Of a stretch of 64,000 nucleotides of DNA, positions 42,971 to 51,765 are shown piece after piece. The DNA lies in NCBI RefSeq assembly GCF_004364125.1, contig NZ_SNZV01000004.1, positions 248,001 to 312,000 on the forward strand, read 5' to 3'. The position numbers and the translations under genes are program-made. The notes beneath the pieces are model-generated. The model was not told where the DNA came from. It did no database searches and saw only the letters and a program-made list of their open reading frames with translations. The first letter of the stretch is position 1. The number at the start of each line of letters is the position of its first letter. This DNA is from Sphingobacterium paludis. GTDB lineage: Bacteria; Bacteroidota; Bacteroidia; Sphingobacteriales; Sphingobacteriaceae.

Positions 42971-43015
42971 GTCATTGCGAGCCAGCGGAACGATGGCGCG
43001 GCAATCTTTCGGATT
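42971..43015 (+). repeat. REP-like palindrome, copy 6
   Basis: Carries GTCATTGCGAGCC like copy 1 and ends GGATT; 94 bp after copy 5. Confidence 0.8.
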
Positions 43016-43154
43016 GCGAGTATTGAGTAATGCGAATTAGACTTTAGTAGATAGTATTTAGTATGTAGATTGGGTATTGGGTAATGCGTAGTGAGTGGGT
43101 AATGAGAAGAGTTAGGTTATTCTTTGCTTTATTGCTTCTTCCCTTTCTTAGACG

Positions 43155-43320
43155 ATATGTCGCATCGAAAGCTTTGCAATATGTATACATTTGGTAATGC
43201 ACAAACCATCCCTGCAAAGGTTTCAAGCGACTGACTTTTGCTACCTTTTGGTCATCAAAAGTAGTGCCCTGCCGCGGCATGTGGCGGTAGGATTTAAGCG
43301 AGGGGCAATCCGTTTAAAAA
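43155..43320 (+). repeat. ~165-bp hairpin-bearing repeat module, copy 2
   Basis: Counterpart of 30236-30399: ATATGTCGCATC start, diverged middle, the identical core with hairpin CTTTTGGTCATCAAAAG, then stem CCTGCCGC/GTGGCGGTAGG and final CGTTTAAAAA. It also lies at a convergent gene end. Confidence 0.75.
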
Positions 43321-43323
43321 CAT

Positions 43324-43351
43324 AAAATCCCTTTTTTTCAAAAGGGATTTT
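43324..43351. terminator. Terminator hairpin between convergent units
   Basis: AAAATCCCTTT paired with AAAGGGATTTT around a short loop; symmetric. Confidence 0.6.
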
Positions 43352-43354
43352 AAA

Positions 43355-44650
43355 CTACTTATATAAAATTCTAAACTTTATGGTATTATCAATCTGCTTC
43401 AGCTGCTTGAGCAAATTCTTATCATACGCAGCATGGATATCAGTCACGGCATAGCCAATGTCGCCCTTTGTCATCAAAAATTGTGAAATAATATTGATAT
43501 CATTTTCGGCATAGACATTATTGATCTGCGCCATAATGCCGGGTACATTTTGATGGATGTGGAGAAGGCGGTGCGCTTGCATAAGGCGTGGTAACGTTAA
43601 ATTCGGGAAGTTACGACTCATGTAGGTGTCTCCGTTATTGATAAAGTCAGCCATCCGGCGTGGAATAAATTCCGAGTTACGCTTTTTGTTCTTTTTATCA
43701 TCAAATACCACAATGCCTTTTTCGGTGCAAATTTCTTTACTGATGTTTCCTTTTACATCGCCCAGATAGCCAATTGTCTTGAGCTTGTCTGCTCGTGCAA
43801 GCTGCTCGTCCTCTATCTTCACGCCCTCTGCAACGAGTAGCATGCCTACATCTTTGACATATTTCTCTTCAAAGCTATCTTTTGTGCGCACAGAAAAACC
43901 ATCCCGTTTAAGGATATGTACAGCTATCTCTGGTACATTGCCAATAATCAAACAGAGTATACGGTTTTTTGGATAGGAAATGGCCCGTGGCAAATCGTTT
44001 ACGTACAGAAATTCATCAAAGCTCGGCGTGATATGGTCCGCTTTCTCGGTTACGCTTTGTCTGGAGATGTTTTCCGTAAAGGCGAAGAATTTCTCGATAA
44101 GACCAGACTCCTTCAACTGGAAATCGGAGTAACCATCACCAATTCCGAAGATACGACCATCGATACGGAGTTCCCTAAGCAGCTTTACCTTACCGCCCTC
44201 GTCAGAGAGCGGATTGCTCTCATCGTAGCCAATGATATTATCGTCTGCATCAAACAGAAAGGTATTGGCATAGATGTTTTCTTTTTTTATGTGGTAGGGT
44301 GTGACGACAGGCGTGATAAACTCTTTGAATCCGCCAGAAACAATCCATGCCGTGTCTTCATTTTTTTTGAAGAATTCTTTGTTCCGGCCGAAGGACAGTG
44401 ATACCTTCCTTTTTAAATGTGAAACTAATTTATTGAGGTGTGATCGGTTTGCATTGAGCAATTGCACGCGACCGGTTAGGCTTTCCCGAAAGGAGATTTT
44501 GCCTTCCATGGCGAGGTTTGTATAATCTTCGATCTTTTGATAGATTGCCTCTCTATCGGGATGATTTTTTAACGATATACGAGCGAGTTCATCCAGCGCT
44601 TCGACTTGTGTAAAAGTGCTATCGAAATCGATGATATAGTAATTTTTCAC
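43355..44650 (-). CDS. Phosphoserine phosphatase-like HAD domain fused to a SerA remnant and ACT domain
   Basis: A 431-residue protein in three parts. Residues 1-220: HAD phosphatase with nucleophile DFDST (8-12), SGG (105-107) and GDGYSD (171-176), as in SerB. Residues 229-320: ILCLIIGNVPEIAVHILKRD to KGIVVFDD resembles the first half of the D-3-phosphoglycerate dehydrogenase substrate domain. The NAD-binding domain that should follow is absent. Residues 330-431: NNGDTYMSRNFPNLTLPR and HRLLHIHQNVPGIMAQIN match the C-terminal serine-binding ACT domain of SerA. It is likely a phosphatase controlled by serine. An SDR gene ends 12 bp upstream. Confidence 0.85.
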   Translation of the reverse strand: MKNYYIIDFDSTFTQVEALDELARISLKNHPDREAIYQKIEDYTNLAMEGKISFRESLTGRVQLLNANRSHLNKLVSHLKRKVSLSFGRNKEFFKKNEDTAWIVSGGFKEFITPVVTPYHIKKENIYANTFLFDADDNIIGYDESNPLSDEGGKVKLLRELRIDGRIFGIGDGYSDFQLKESGLIEKFFAFTENISRQSVTEKADHITPSFDEFLYVNDLPRAISYPKNRILCLIIGNVPEIAVHILKRDGFSVRTKDSFEEKYVKDVGMLLVAEGVKIEDEQLARADKLKTIGYLGDVKGNISKEICTEKGIVVFDDKKNKKRNSEFIPRRMADFINNGDTYMSRNFPNLTLPRLMQAHRLLHIHQNVPGIMAQINNVYAENDINIISQFLMTKGDIGYAVTDIHAAYDKNLLKQLKQIDNTIKFRILYK

Positions 44651-44662
44651 AGTGTTCCAGTT

Positions 44663-45643
44663 TTAATGTATGGTTTTAGGATTAAGTTTAAGGCTGATTT
44701 CCTGCAAAGTTACGTCAACAGCTTTAAACGTGTATCCTGTGGTGTCGGTTACTTTTTTATTTGAATAGGCCAGCTTTGAAGCGGCAGCTTTTGCTGCATC
44801 GCGGGTTAAGGACGGGCGTTCGCGTTTTATCAACGCGACAAGCTTAGCAGCACGCCAGGCAACGCTCAGCATAAAAGGTTTTGCCTCGACCGTGGGAAAT
44901 GGTTTGTTTAAAAGCGTAGCAATGCGTTCTAAAAGGTCTTTGTTCGTAAGGTTTTCACTGTTCAAAATAAAGCGTTCACCCGAGATATCGACCAAGTTCA
45001 TCAGCACGATCATGATTTTGGCTACATCGTCTACGTCCACAATGCCGACCGTGCCAGGCGGATAAATTTTCAATCCCTGCTGCACCATCTTGAAGATAAC
45101 GCCGGACCCTTTCGTGCCTGCTCCGATCCCCATGATCACCGATGGATTCACAATAACAGCGTCTAGCCCCTCCACGATGCCGCGCCAAACCTCCATTTCA
45201 CTTTCGTATTTGGAGACCGCGTACTTGGAATTATCTGCCCCATCGTCCCATTTGCTATCTTCGGTCAGCAGTTCTCCTTTTTTACTGACACCTAGCGTCG
45301 CAATGGAGCTTACGTGCACAAGGCGAGCGTTGTGTTCCAAGCAAAGGTTGACAATGTGCTTGGTGCCTTCGATATTGGTATGCAGCATAGCGGCATAGTC
45401 TTGCGGCTGGTAGGATATCATGGCTGAACAATGATACACCTGTGTGATTCCCCCGAAGATATCGGATAGGGCAAAATAATCCGTAATATCAGCATCTACC
45501 CACTGTATCAAAGACGAGGAAATTAACGTTTCAGGGATCACCGAATTTTCCCGTTTTATTGCCAAAACAGCTACCCCTTGATCGGTTAATAATTTGATCA
45601 ATGTTGATCCCAGAAAACCAGTTCCGCCTGTTACAAATACCAC
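44663..45643 (-). CDS. Extended short-chain dehydrogenase (NAD-dependent epimerase/dehydratase family)
   Basis: A 326-residue protein starting at GTG 45643, fixed by a stop three codons upstream. NAD-binding TGGTGFLGSTLIK at the start, catalytic YAVSKYESE (YxxxK), and VHVSSIATLG (catalytic Ser). Members reduce or epimerise sugars, dihydroflavonol-like or sterol substrates; the substrate here is unknown. It is followed after 12 bp by the SerB-like fusion gene and is probably co-transcribed with it, though no pathway link is evident. Confidence 0.88.
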   Translation of the reverse strand: MVFVTGGTGFLGSTLIKLLTDQGVAVLAIKRENSVIPETLISSSLIQWVDADITDYFALSDIFGGITQVYHCSAMISYQPQDYAAMLHTNIEGTKHIVNLCLEHNARLVHVSSIATLGVSKKGELLTEDSKWDDGADNSKYAVSKYESEMEVWRGIVEGLDAVIVNPSVIMGIGAGTKGSGVIFKMVQQGLKIYPPGTVGIVDVDDVAKIMIVLMNLVDISGERFILNSENLTNKDLLERIATLLNKPFPTVEAKPFMLSVAWRAAKLVALIKRERPSLTRDAAKAAASKLAYSNKKVTDTTGYTFKAVDVTLQEISLKLNPKTIH

Positions 45644-45831
45644 TGCTGACTAAATTGTTGAACGTTGTTATTCCCAAAGATAGATTATTGTCATCTGCTA
45701 TCCAAATCGTTTCGGTCTTACGAAGCCGGCTGTTTGAGCAACCCGTCCGGATAGCGGATAGTCTTTTGTTTCACATCAACGGACGCTTTGCTTCAACTCG
45801 CAAAATTCCTATTTTTATAAAAAACGAACTT

Positions 45832-46998
45832 ATGAAAGCCATTCTTTACATTATTTTCCTTTTCTCTAATTTTAGTCTTATTGCCCAAGGGAAGAAATTC
45901 TTTGATGGGGGGAGCGTTCAGCTACAGTCAACGGTCGAAAAACTTAATTTACAATATGTAGCCGATTTGCCTTTTGTAAACGTTAATATTAACGGGAAGA
46001 CCTACAACTTCCTGTTTGATACTGGAGCTCCTACCGTTATTTCTACAGCGATCTATACGGAATTAGGACTTGAAAAAAAGCATAAGAGTAAGGCAAAGGA
46101 TTCGCAAAGAAATAAGCAAAGTCAGATTTTCTCCATATTACCTGAAATGATTGTAGACCAAGTGACTTTTAAGAACATCGGTGTTGTCGTTATGGACCTT
46201 AAGGCAACTGAATTTGAATGCCTGCAAGTCGATGGCATTCTGGGCGCTAACCAAATGGCTAAGTTGTTCTGGAAAGTAAACTATGCTGAAAACACAATGG
46301 AGGTTACGCAGGATCTGTCCCAATTTGATCTGAACGAATTTGATTTCGTGATTCCATTCACCACGAAGAATCAAAAGACGCCTATTGTGGAAGCGCAGAT
46401 AATTGGTAAAAAGATAGACTTTACGTTCGATACCGGGTTTTCAAGAAATCTGAAAATTACGGACAGAAATTATAATCCAAAAGAAATAGTGGAGAAAGTG
46501 GCAATCTTTGGAAACAGCAGTATCGGCGCTTTTGGTGCAGGAAATCCTGCATCTGGATATCTTTTTAAGGCTCCAAACCTATCACTGGGAAATAAAAGCT
46601 TTACCGACGAAATGGTGACGACGGGAGGTTCGAATCTTATTGGAAATGGATTCTTTCAAAATTTTGTAATGGTTTTAGATTGGACGAATCGTAAAATTTA
46701 TATGAAGCAAATCAGAAATGCTTCCTATGAATTTAGTTCCTTTGGTTTTGGATACCGCTTTGTAGAGAACAAGCCTGTAGTTGTTTACATCTTTCAAGAC
46801 GAAAGTCTTCCTTTACAAGTAGGAGACTCCATTATCAGTATCAATAATGTTGATCTAGAACATCTTGATAAAGACGCTGCGTGTCATTATTTTTTTAACA
46901 GGGCAGAGCAAGATGCGGATGTTATTGATATAAAAATAAGGAGAAGTGGAGAAGTTCTGGATGTGAAATTAACAAAAAAGGTATACCTGAAAAGTTAA
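45832..46998 (+). CDS. Secreted tandem retropepsin-like aspartyl protease with PDZ domain
   Basis: A 388-residue protein; ATG 45832 is chosen since it starts a signal peptide (MKAILYIIFLFSNFSLIAQG); earlier in-frame codons overlap the divergent SDR gene. Two aspartyl-protease units are visible: DTG at 63-65 (FLFDTGAPTVIS) with VDGILGANQM, and DTG at 200-202 (FTFDTGFSRNL) with NLIGNGFF. A PDZ-like domain follows (about 315-385, LQVGDSIISINNVDLEHLD). Two half-sites in one chain could form one pepsin-like active site. Periplasmic protease; substrates unknown. Confidence 0.85.
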   Translation: MKAILYIIFLFSNFSLIAQGKKFFDGGSVQLQSTVEKLNLQYVADLPFVNVNINGKTYNFLFDTGAPTVISTAIYTELGLEKKHKSKAKDSQRNKQSQIFSILPEMIVDQVTFKNIGVVVMDLKATEFECLQVDGILGANQMAKLFWKVNYAENTMEVTQDLSQFDLNEFDFVIPFTTKNQKTPIVEAQIIGKKIDFTFDTGFSRNLKITDRNYNPKEIVEKVAIFGNSSIGAFGAGNPASGYLFKAPNLSLGNKSFTDEMVTTGGSNLIGNGFFQNFVMVLDWTNRKIYMKQIRNASYEFSSFGFGYRFVENKPVVVYIFQDESLPLQVGDSIISINNVDLEHLDKDAACHYFFNRAEQDADVIDIKIRRSGEVLDVKLTKKVYLKS

Positions 46999-47113
46999 GT
47001 GTAACGTTTTTTGCAGCGGATGTGAACTATCGTAAAAATAGGAATTTTCACGGAAATAATTATTCCTATCTTTATCCCTCACCATTACGATAAAATTAAT
47101 ACCAACATATTCT

Positions 47114-48301
47114 ATGTCTTTAGCTGATTTCTTTTCGCCAATCTCTACACGTGAATTTTGTGCAGGGGCTGATTTTTATAATTCGCAGTTTGGGAAGATT
47201 ATCCAAGCTTATGAACACAGCTTTCCAGATCTTGAAGCTCTAGAGAGTAAGCCACATATCGTGATCATTGGTGTCGAAGAAGAACGGGGCGCTGTCAATA
47301 ACGCGGGGACGAAGAAATCAGCGGATGCTATCCGGAAGCACTTTTACAATTTGTATCAGGGCGATTATAATGTACGCATAGCCGATCTGGGTAATATCCA
47401 GGCTGGCGCGACTATTCGCGACACCTATGTCGCCCTAAAGACCGTGGTGGAAGAACTTGTTAAACACAATATCTTACCGATTATTATCGGGGGTGGACAA
47501 GATTTGACATATGCCCAATATACGGCCTACGAAGGCTTGGAGCAACGTGTAGAATTAGCAATCATTGATGCGAAGTTTGATCTTGATCAGGATAATGCAG
47601 AAAACACGTCCTTAAATTCCAATACCTACCTGAATCATATTATCCTACATCAGCCGGACTATCTTTTTAACCTTAGTAACTTGGCTTATCAAACCTATTT
47701 GGTTAGTAAAGAATCGCTGAATATGTATGATAAATTGTTTTTTAGCACCATGCGTATGGGCATGATCACCGGGAAGCTGGATCAGGCGGAGCCGCTGATA
47801 CGTGCGGCAGACATATTGAGTTTTGACATCGGCGCCATACGCGCATCCGAGGCACCGGGAAATGCAAATGCCATGCCCAACGGTTTATATGGCGACGAAG
47901 CCTGCCAGTTAACGCGTTATGCGGGAATGTCGGATAAATGCTCGTCCATTGGGTTTTATGAATACAACCCCACATTCGACCCTATGGGGCATACCGGGAG
48001 TCTAGTCGCGCAAATGATCTGGTGTTTTATCGATGGATTCTATAACCGCAAAAACGACGCCCCACTGATCCCGAAGTCCGCATATATCGTTTACCGCACA
48101 ACATTGGAGAATGATGACTATGAATTAGTCTTTGTAAAAAGCAAAAAATCTGACCGTTGGTGGATGCAAGTTCCTTATTTCGGGTCGAAATCCGTTAACG
48201 AACGCTACTATTGGGTTCCTTGTCGATATGAAGATTATCAGCAGGCCGTCGCGGGGGATATGCCCGACCTTTGGTGGAAAACTCACCAGAAATTACAGTA
48301 A
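47114..48301 (+). CDS. Ureohydrolase (arginase/formimidoylglutamase) fold protein with degenerate metal site
   Basis: A 395-residue protein of the arginase superfamily, often named formimidoylglutamase in Bacteroidota. The three metal-binding motifs are present in position but altered: GGxHS is GGGQD (126-130), DxHxD is DAKFD (152-156), and SxDxDxxDP is SFDIGAIRA (236-244). Three of six manganese ligands are lost, so hydrolase activity is doubtful. The C-terminal half (about 300-395) is longer than in arginases. It is a single gene upstream of rmuC. A structural or regulatory role is possible. Confidence 0.85.
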   Translation: MSLADFFSPISTREFCAGADFYNSQFGKIIQAYEHSFPDLEALESKPHIVIIGVEEERGAVNNAGTKKSADAIRKHFYNLYQGDYNVRIADLGNIQAGATIRDTYVALKTVVEELVKHNILPIIIGGGQDLTYAQYTAYEGLEQRVELAIIDAKFDLDQDNAENTSLNSNTYLNHIILHQPDYLFNLSNLAYQTYLVSKESLNMYDKLFFSTMRMGMITGKLDQAEPLIRAADILSFDIGAIRASEAPGNANAMPNGLYGDEACQLTRYAGMSDKCSSIGFYEYNPTFDPMGHTGSLVAQMIWCFIDGFYNRKNDAPLIPKSAYIVYRTTLENDDYELVFVKSKKSDRWWMQVPYFGSKSVNERYYWVPCRYEDYQQAVAGDMPDLWWKTHQKLQ

Positions 48302-48378
48302 ACTCGCGTCCATTGATATTTAAACTTTCGGGCATGTGAAGCTTGCCCAGAGCTTATCATTTTCTTTAGCTATTTTTT

Positions 48379-49695
48379 ATGGAAATATTATTGATTGTGG
48401 TTATCTGCGTTTTAGTGATTTTCATGCTCGCTTTGGTGCGTGCAAATGCCCGCAACGTCAGCAAAAGCGAGTATGAAAGACTGGTTGAAACCCACAATGT
48501 TACGCGCTTAGATTTCGCCAAACTGCAGGAAAGAGAACGCATGCTGGCTGAGCGCAGCACACAGCAAGATGATGCGCTGCAGCGTGAGCGAAATGAGCGG
48601 GCAGCTTTGGAAAGAACATTGGAGGCGACAAATGCCTACCTGCAGGCCCAGCAAGAAAAGTTTCAGGCGCAGCAAGCAGAGATGACAAGCTTACGGGAAG
48701 AATTTAATCTGCAATTCCAGCACATGGCAAACGCCATTCTGGAAGAAAAAACGCAGAAATTTACCGCAGTGAACCAACAGCAAATGGACCAGATTCTCAC
48801 GCCGCTGAAAGAGAAAATAAAAACCTTCGAAGAGAAGGTCGAACGAACCTATCAACAAGAAGCGGCGGAAAGAAATGTCCTAAAAGGTGTTGTTGAGCAA
48901 TTGATGCAGCAAAGTTTGCTTATAAAAAATGAGGCGAACAACTTAACAAGAGCCTTAAAAGGAGATACCAAGAAACAGGGAAACTGGGGTGAGATCATTT
49001 TGGAACGTGTCTTGGAGCGTTCCGGACTCGTCAAAGATCAGGAGTATGTCTTACAGTCGGTGTTTAAAGCCGAAGAGATCCGTAAGATCCCAGATGCCAT
49101 TATTATGCTGCCTGACGAAAAGCATTTAGTCGTAGATTCGAAAATTTCGCTGGTTGCCTACGAGCGATGGATCAATACAGAAGATGAGGTGGAGCAAGCA
49201 AAATCTTTGAAACAACATGTGCAGTCTATTGAGAGCCATGTACGGGATTTGTCGGCCAAAAACTACCAAGATCTCTACGGTATACATTCGCCGGACTTTG
49301 TGCTGTTGTTTATGCCTATTGAATCAGCGTTGAGTGTTGCGGTACGCGAAAAGCCTGATCTGTTTTCCGAAGCGTGGGATCGCAGGGTCGTTATTGTGAG
49401 TCCTTCTACCTTATTGGCTACGTTGCGCACCATAGCGAGCATTTGGGTGCAGGAACGCCAAACTAGAAACGTGTTAGAGATTGCGAAAGAGGCCGGTGCG
49501 CTGTATGATAAATTTGTGGGCTTTCTAGGCGATATGCAGCAAATTGATGTGCACTTGCAACGCGCCAGCGAAAAACATTTGGAAGCTATGAAAAAACTCT
49601 CGACGGGGCCCGGCAACGTAGTCCGGAAAATAGAAAATTTGAAAGTGCTCGGCGCAAAGGCAAATAAGCAAATTGACAATCGCTTTCTGGATTAG
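48379..49695 (+). CDS. rmuC: DNA recombination protein RmuC homologue
   Basis: A 438-residue protein. One N-terminal membrane span (EILLIVVICVLVIFMLALV), a long coiled coil (about 35-150, rich in E, Q, R) and the RmuC nuclease-like domain: TKKQGNWGEIILERVLERSGL, then KHLVVDSKISLVAYERW and DFVLLFMPIESAL (PD-(D/E)XK-like residues). RmuC limits inversions at short inverted repeats and is linked to genome stability and phage resistance in some bacteria. Convergent with ggt. Confidence 0.94.
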   Translation: MEILLIVVICVLVIFMLALVRANARNVSKSEYERLVETHNVTRLDFAKLQERERMLAERSTQQDDALQRERNERAALERTLEATNAYLQAQQEKFQAQQAEMTSLREEFNLQFQHMANAILEEKTQKFTAVNQQQMDQILTPLKEKIKTFEEKVERTYQQEAAERNVLKGVVEQLMQQSLLIKNEANNLTRALKGDTKKQGNWGEIILERVLERSGLVKDQEYVLQSVFKAEEIRKIPDAIIMLPDEKHLVVDSKISLVAYERWINTEDEVEQAKSLKQHVQSIESHVRDLSAKNYQDLYGIHSPDFVLLFMPIESALSVAVREKPDLFSEAWDRRVVIVSPSTLLATLRTIASIWVQERQTRNVLEIAKEAGALYDKFVGFLGDMQQIDVHLQRASEKHLEAMKKLSTGPGNVVRKIENLKVLGAKANKQIDNRFLD

Positions 49696-49750
49696 GAAAG
49701 CAATTGTCAATGGCCCAAAACCTAGTTTAGTATCAGGCTGTGGCGTAGCA

Positions 49751-51442
49751 TTAATAGCCGGCGGCAAAGTCGTCGCCTCGCGGATCAGCGCCAACTTGCA
49801 ACTTGCCGTTCGGTAAAACAATAATATTTTCCATTCTACCGATGTTTCCGCGTTTATACTGTGTATACCCGTCCTTCTCCAAACGCTGCCGAATGTCGGT
49901 TGCAATGGCGCCCTCTTCGACATCAATCCTATCAGGCTTCCATTGATGGTGAAACCGCGGTGCAGACACCGAGGCCTGTGCATCCATATCAAATTCGAGA
50001 ACGTTTAAGATCCCTTGAAAAACGGAGGTAATAATGGTTGATCCGCCGGGTGTGCCAATGACCATTTTAAGTTTACCATTTTCTTCTACAATTGTCGGAG
50101 ACATGGCGCTGAGCATCCGTTTTTCTGGCTGGATAGCATTGGCTTTACCCCCTAACAATCCATACAAATTTGGTGTTCCCGGCTTTACGGAGAAATCATC
50201 CATCTCGTTGTTTAATAGGAAGCCAGCTCCATCTACCCAGACGCCGGCGCCGTACGATCCGTTTAACGTTGTTGTGAGGGATACCGCGTTCCCTTTGTTG
50301 TCTACAATACAAAAATGGGTAGTTTCTTCCGACTCATAGCCTGGAAATTTTGCCGCCTTTACCTGATCACTTGGGGTAGCTTTCTTCAGGCTTACCTGCT
50401 TCATGCGTTCCTGGTTAAACGCTTTATTGGTAAGGTATGCTACGGGTACATTATAAAAATCCGGATCTCCAAGGTGTGTTGCTCGATCGGCGTAGACGCG
50501 TCGTTCGGCTTCGACCATCGCGCGGACCGTACTATCTGATTGAAATCCCCACTCTTGTAAAGGATATTTCTCTACAGATTGCAAAAGAGCAAGTAGCGCA
50601 ATGCCACCGCTCGATGGCGGAGGCATGGATATAATGCTATAATTTTTGTAGCTGCCTACGATGGGCTGCCTCCAAACTGCACGGTAGTTTTTGAGGTCAG
50701 CGTGAGAGATGATACCGTTACCCCTTTTCATTTCCGCAACGATCAGATCGGCGGTTTCACCGGTGTAAAATCCAGCACTTCCTTTTTCCGCAATTCTTTT
50801 CAGGGTGTTGGCCAGTTGCTTTTGGATGAATATATCACCCGCTCTCCAGGGCCGCTCGCGAATGATTTCTGCTCCATTTTTGTTGAGCCTTTTAAAACGC
50901 TCTTGATGCGCGTTAAATTCTTTCGCTTGTCGTGCAGTCAACGCGAAGCCTTGCTCGGCAAGCGCTATGGCAGGAGCAAGCAGTGTGGTCCAAGCTAGCG
51001 AGCCAAACTTTTTGTGCGCTTCTTCCATACCCGCCACGGAACCCGGAACACCCGCCGCAAGCTGTCCATCAAGGCTCAAGTCTGTGATCGGCTCACCCGC
51101 TTTATCCAGATACATGTCGCGATGGGCTTTGCCTGGCGCTTTTTCCCGAAAATCTAATGAAGTCGTTTCACCGCTGTGGTCACGATACACCATAAAGCCG
51201 CCTCCCCCAATGTTTCCAGCATTGGGATAGACAACAGCTAACGCAAACTGAACAGCTACGGCCGCATCAACGACATTTCCATTTTGTTGTAAGATGTCCA
51301 CCCCAATTTGCGAAGCTAGAGGATGGGCTGTAACAACAGCTCCCTGCGAAAACTCTTGGCTTTTTTTTGTATGCTGATTGCTTTGCCGAACCTGGCAGGA
51401 GCTTACAAAAAGAATAAATAGAAATGGGTAAAATAGCTTCAT
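49751..51442 (-). CDS. ggt: Gamma-glutamyltransferase (glutathione hydrolase) lipoprotein
   Basis: A 563-residue protein. ATG 51442 is preferred since it places a lipoprotein signal MKLFYPFLFILFVSSC directly at the start; an ATG four codons upstream is also possible. The precursor is cut before the catalytic threonine in EETTHFCIVD to form large and small subunits. Family motifs: GGGGFMVYRD, MPPPSSGGIALL, NNEMDDFS (loop) and GTPGGSTIIT. It hydrolyses gamma-glutamyl peptides such as glutathione in the periplasm or at the outer membrane. A near-consensus promoter lies at 51500. Confidence 0.96.
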   Translation of the reverse strand: MKLFYPFLFILFVSSCQVRQSNQHTKKSQEFSQGAVVTAHPLASQIGVDILQQNGNVVDAAVAVQFALAVVYPNAGNIGGGGFMVYRDHSGETTSLDFREKAPGKAHRDMYLDKAGEPITDLSLDGQLAAGVPGSVAGMEEAHKKFGSLAWTTLLAPAIALAEQGFALTARQAKEFNAHQERFKRLNKNGAEIIRERPWRAGDIFIQKQLANTLKRIAEKGSAGFYTGETADLIVAEMKRGNGIISHADLKNYRAVWRQPIVGSYKNYSIISMPPPSSGGIALLALLQSVEKYPLQEWGFQSDSTVRAMVEAERRVYADRATHLGDPDFYNVPVAYLTNKAFNQERMKQVSLKKATPSDQVKAAKFPGYESEETTHFCIVDNKGNAVSLTTTLNGSYGAGVWVDGAGFLLNNEMDDFSVKPGTPNLYGLLGGKANAIQPEKRMLSAMSPTIVEENGKLKMVIGTPGGSTIITSVFQGILNVLEFDMDAQASVSAPRFHHQWKPDRIDVEEGAIATDIRQRLEKDGYTQYKRGNIGRMENIIVLPNGKLQVGADPRGDDFAAGY

Positions 51443-51765
51443 ATGTATATACATGTGGTTGTTTTATGTGTTATTGGCAAACATCGGTGCGTTGTCACGT
51501 AAATATAGCCTAAAACTGTTGTTCTTGAAAATCGGTCGTAAACTGTTTTGCCATATGGCACACACAAATTGCGCTGTATCGTTTAAAACAATGGTTTCTC
51601 GGCAGAAGTTTATTACCTTTAACTTGTCTTATGGTAAATGATGAGCGATCGGCTTCAAAAAATACGCGTGAAAACCATCGCCGCATGGCAGAAGACATTT
51701 GACAGCGTAAACCATGTGTCTTGCTCACAGAGGCATTATGGACAGGTAAAATTAAACGACGTGAT
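51443..51765. other. Divergent intergenic region between ggt and EEP genes
   Basis: Non-coding. Holds the minus-strand promoter at 51500-51531 and a small palindrome GCCATATGGC; nothing else recognised. Confidence 0.4.
51500..51531 (-). promoter_or_regulatory. Probable promoter of ggt
   Basis: Minus strand TTTTC, 19 bp, TATATTTA: one mismatch in each box of the Bacteroidota consensus, with exact spacing. Confidence 0.45.

Larger units (their letters stand above)
42743..43154. repeat. Repeat-filled spacer with three tandem REP-like units
   Basis: Heptamers GTAATGC, GTAGTGG, GTAATGC, GTAGTGC open the region. A ~95-bp unit (REP-like palindrome plus GGGGGTATCGAGTAGTG and heptamers) is repeated three times. 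Short frames here are products of the repeat, not genes. Confidence 0.75.

Noticed and set aside
42698-42975. Two overlapping 70-78-codon minus-strand frames with repeated peptides
   Set aside because: They are translations of the REP/heptamer repeats; the repeated peptide simply mirrors the DNA repeat.
42782-43015. Three evenly spaced 45-bp repeats considered as CRISPR
   Set aside because: The ~50-bp intervals are themselves repeats of each other, not unique spacers, and single copies occur elsewhere in the window.
45601-45831. N-terminal extension of the aspartyl protease gene by 77 codons
   Set aside because: It overlaps the divergent SDR gene start, lacks a ribosome site, and would hide the signal peptide that begins at 45832.
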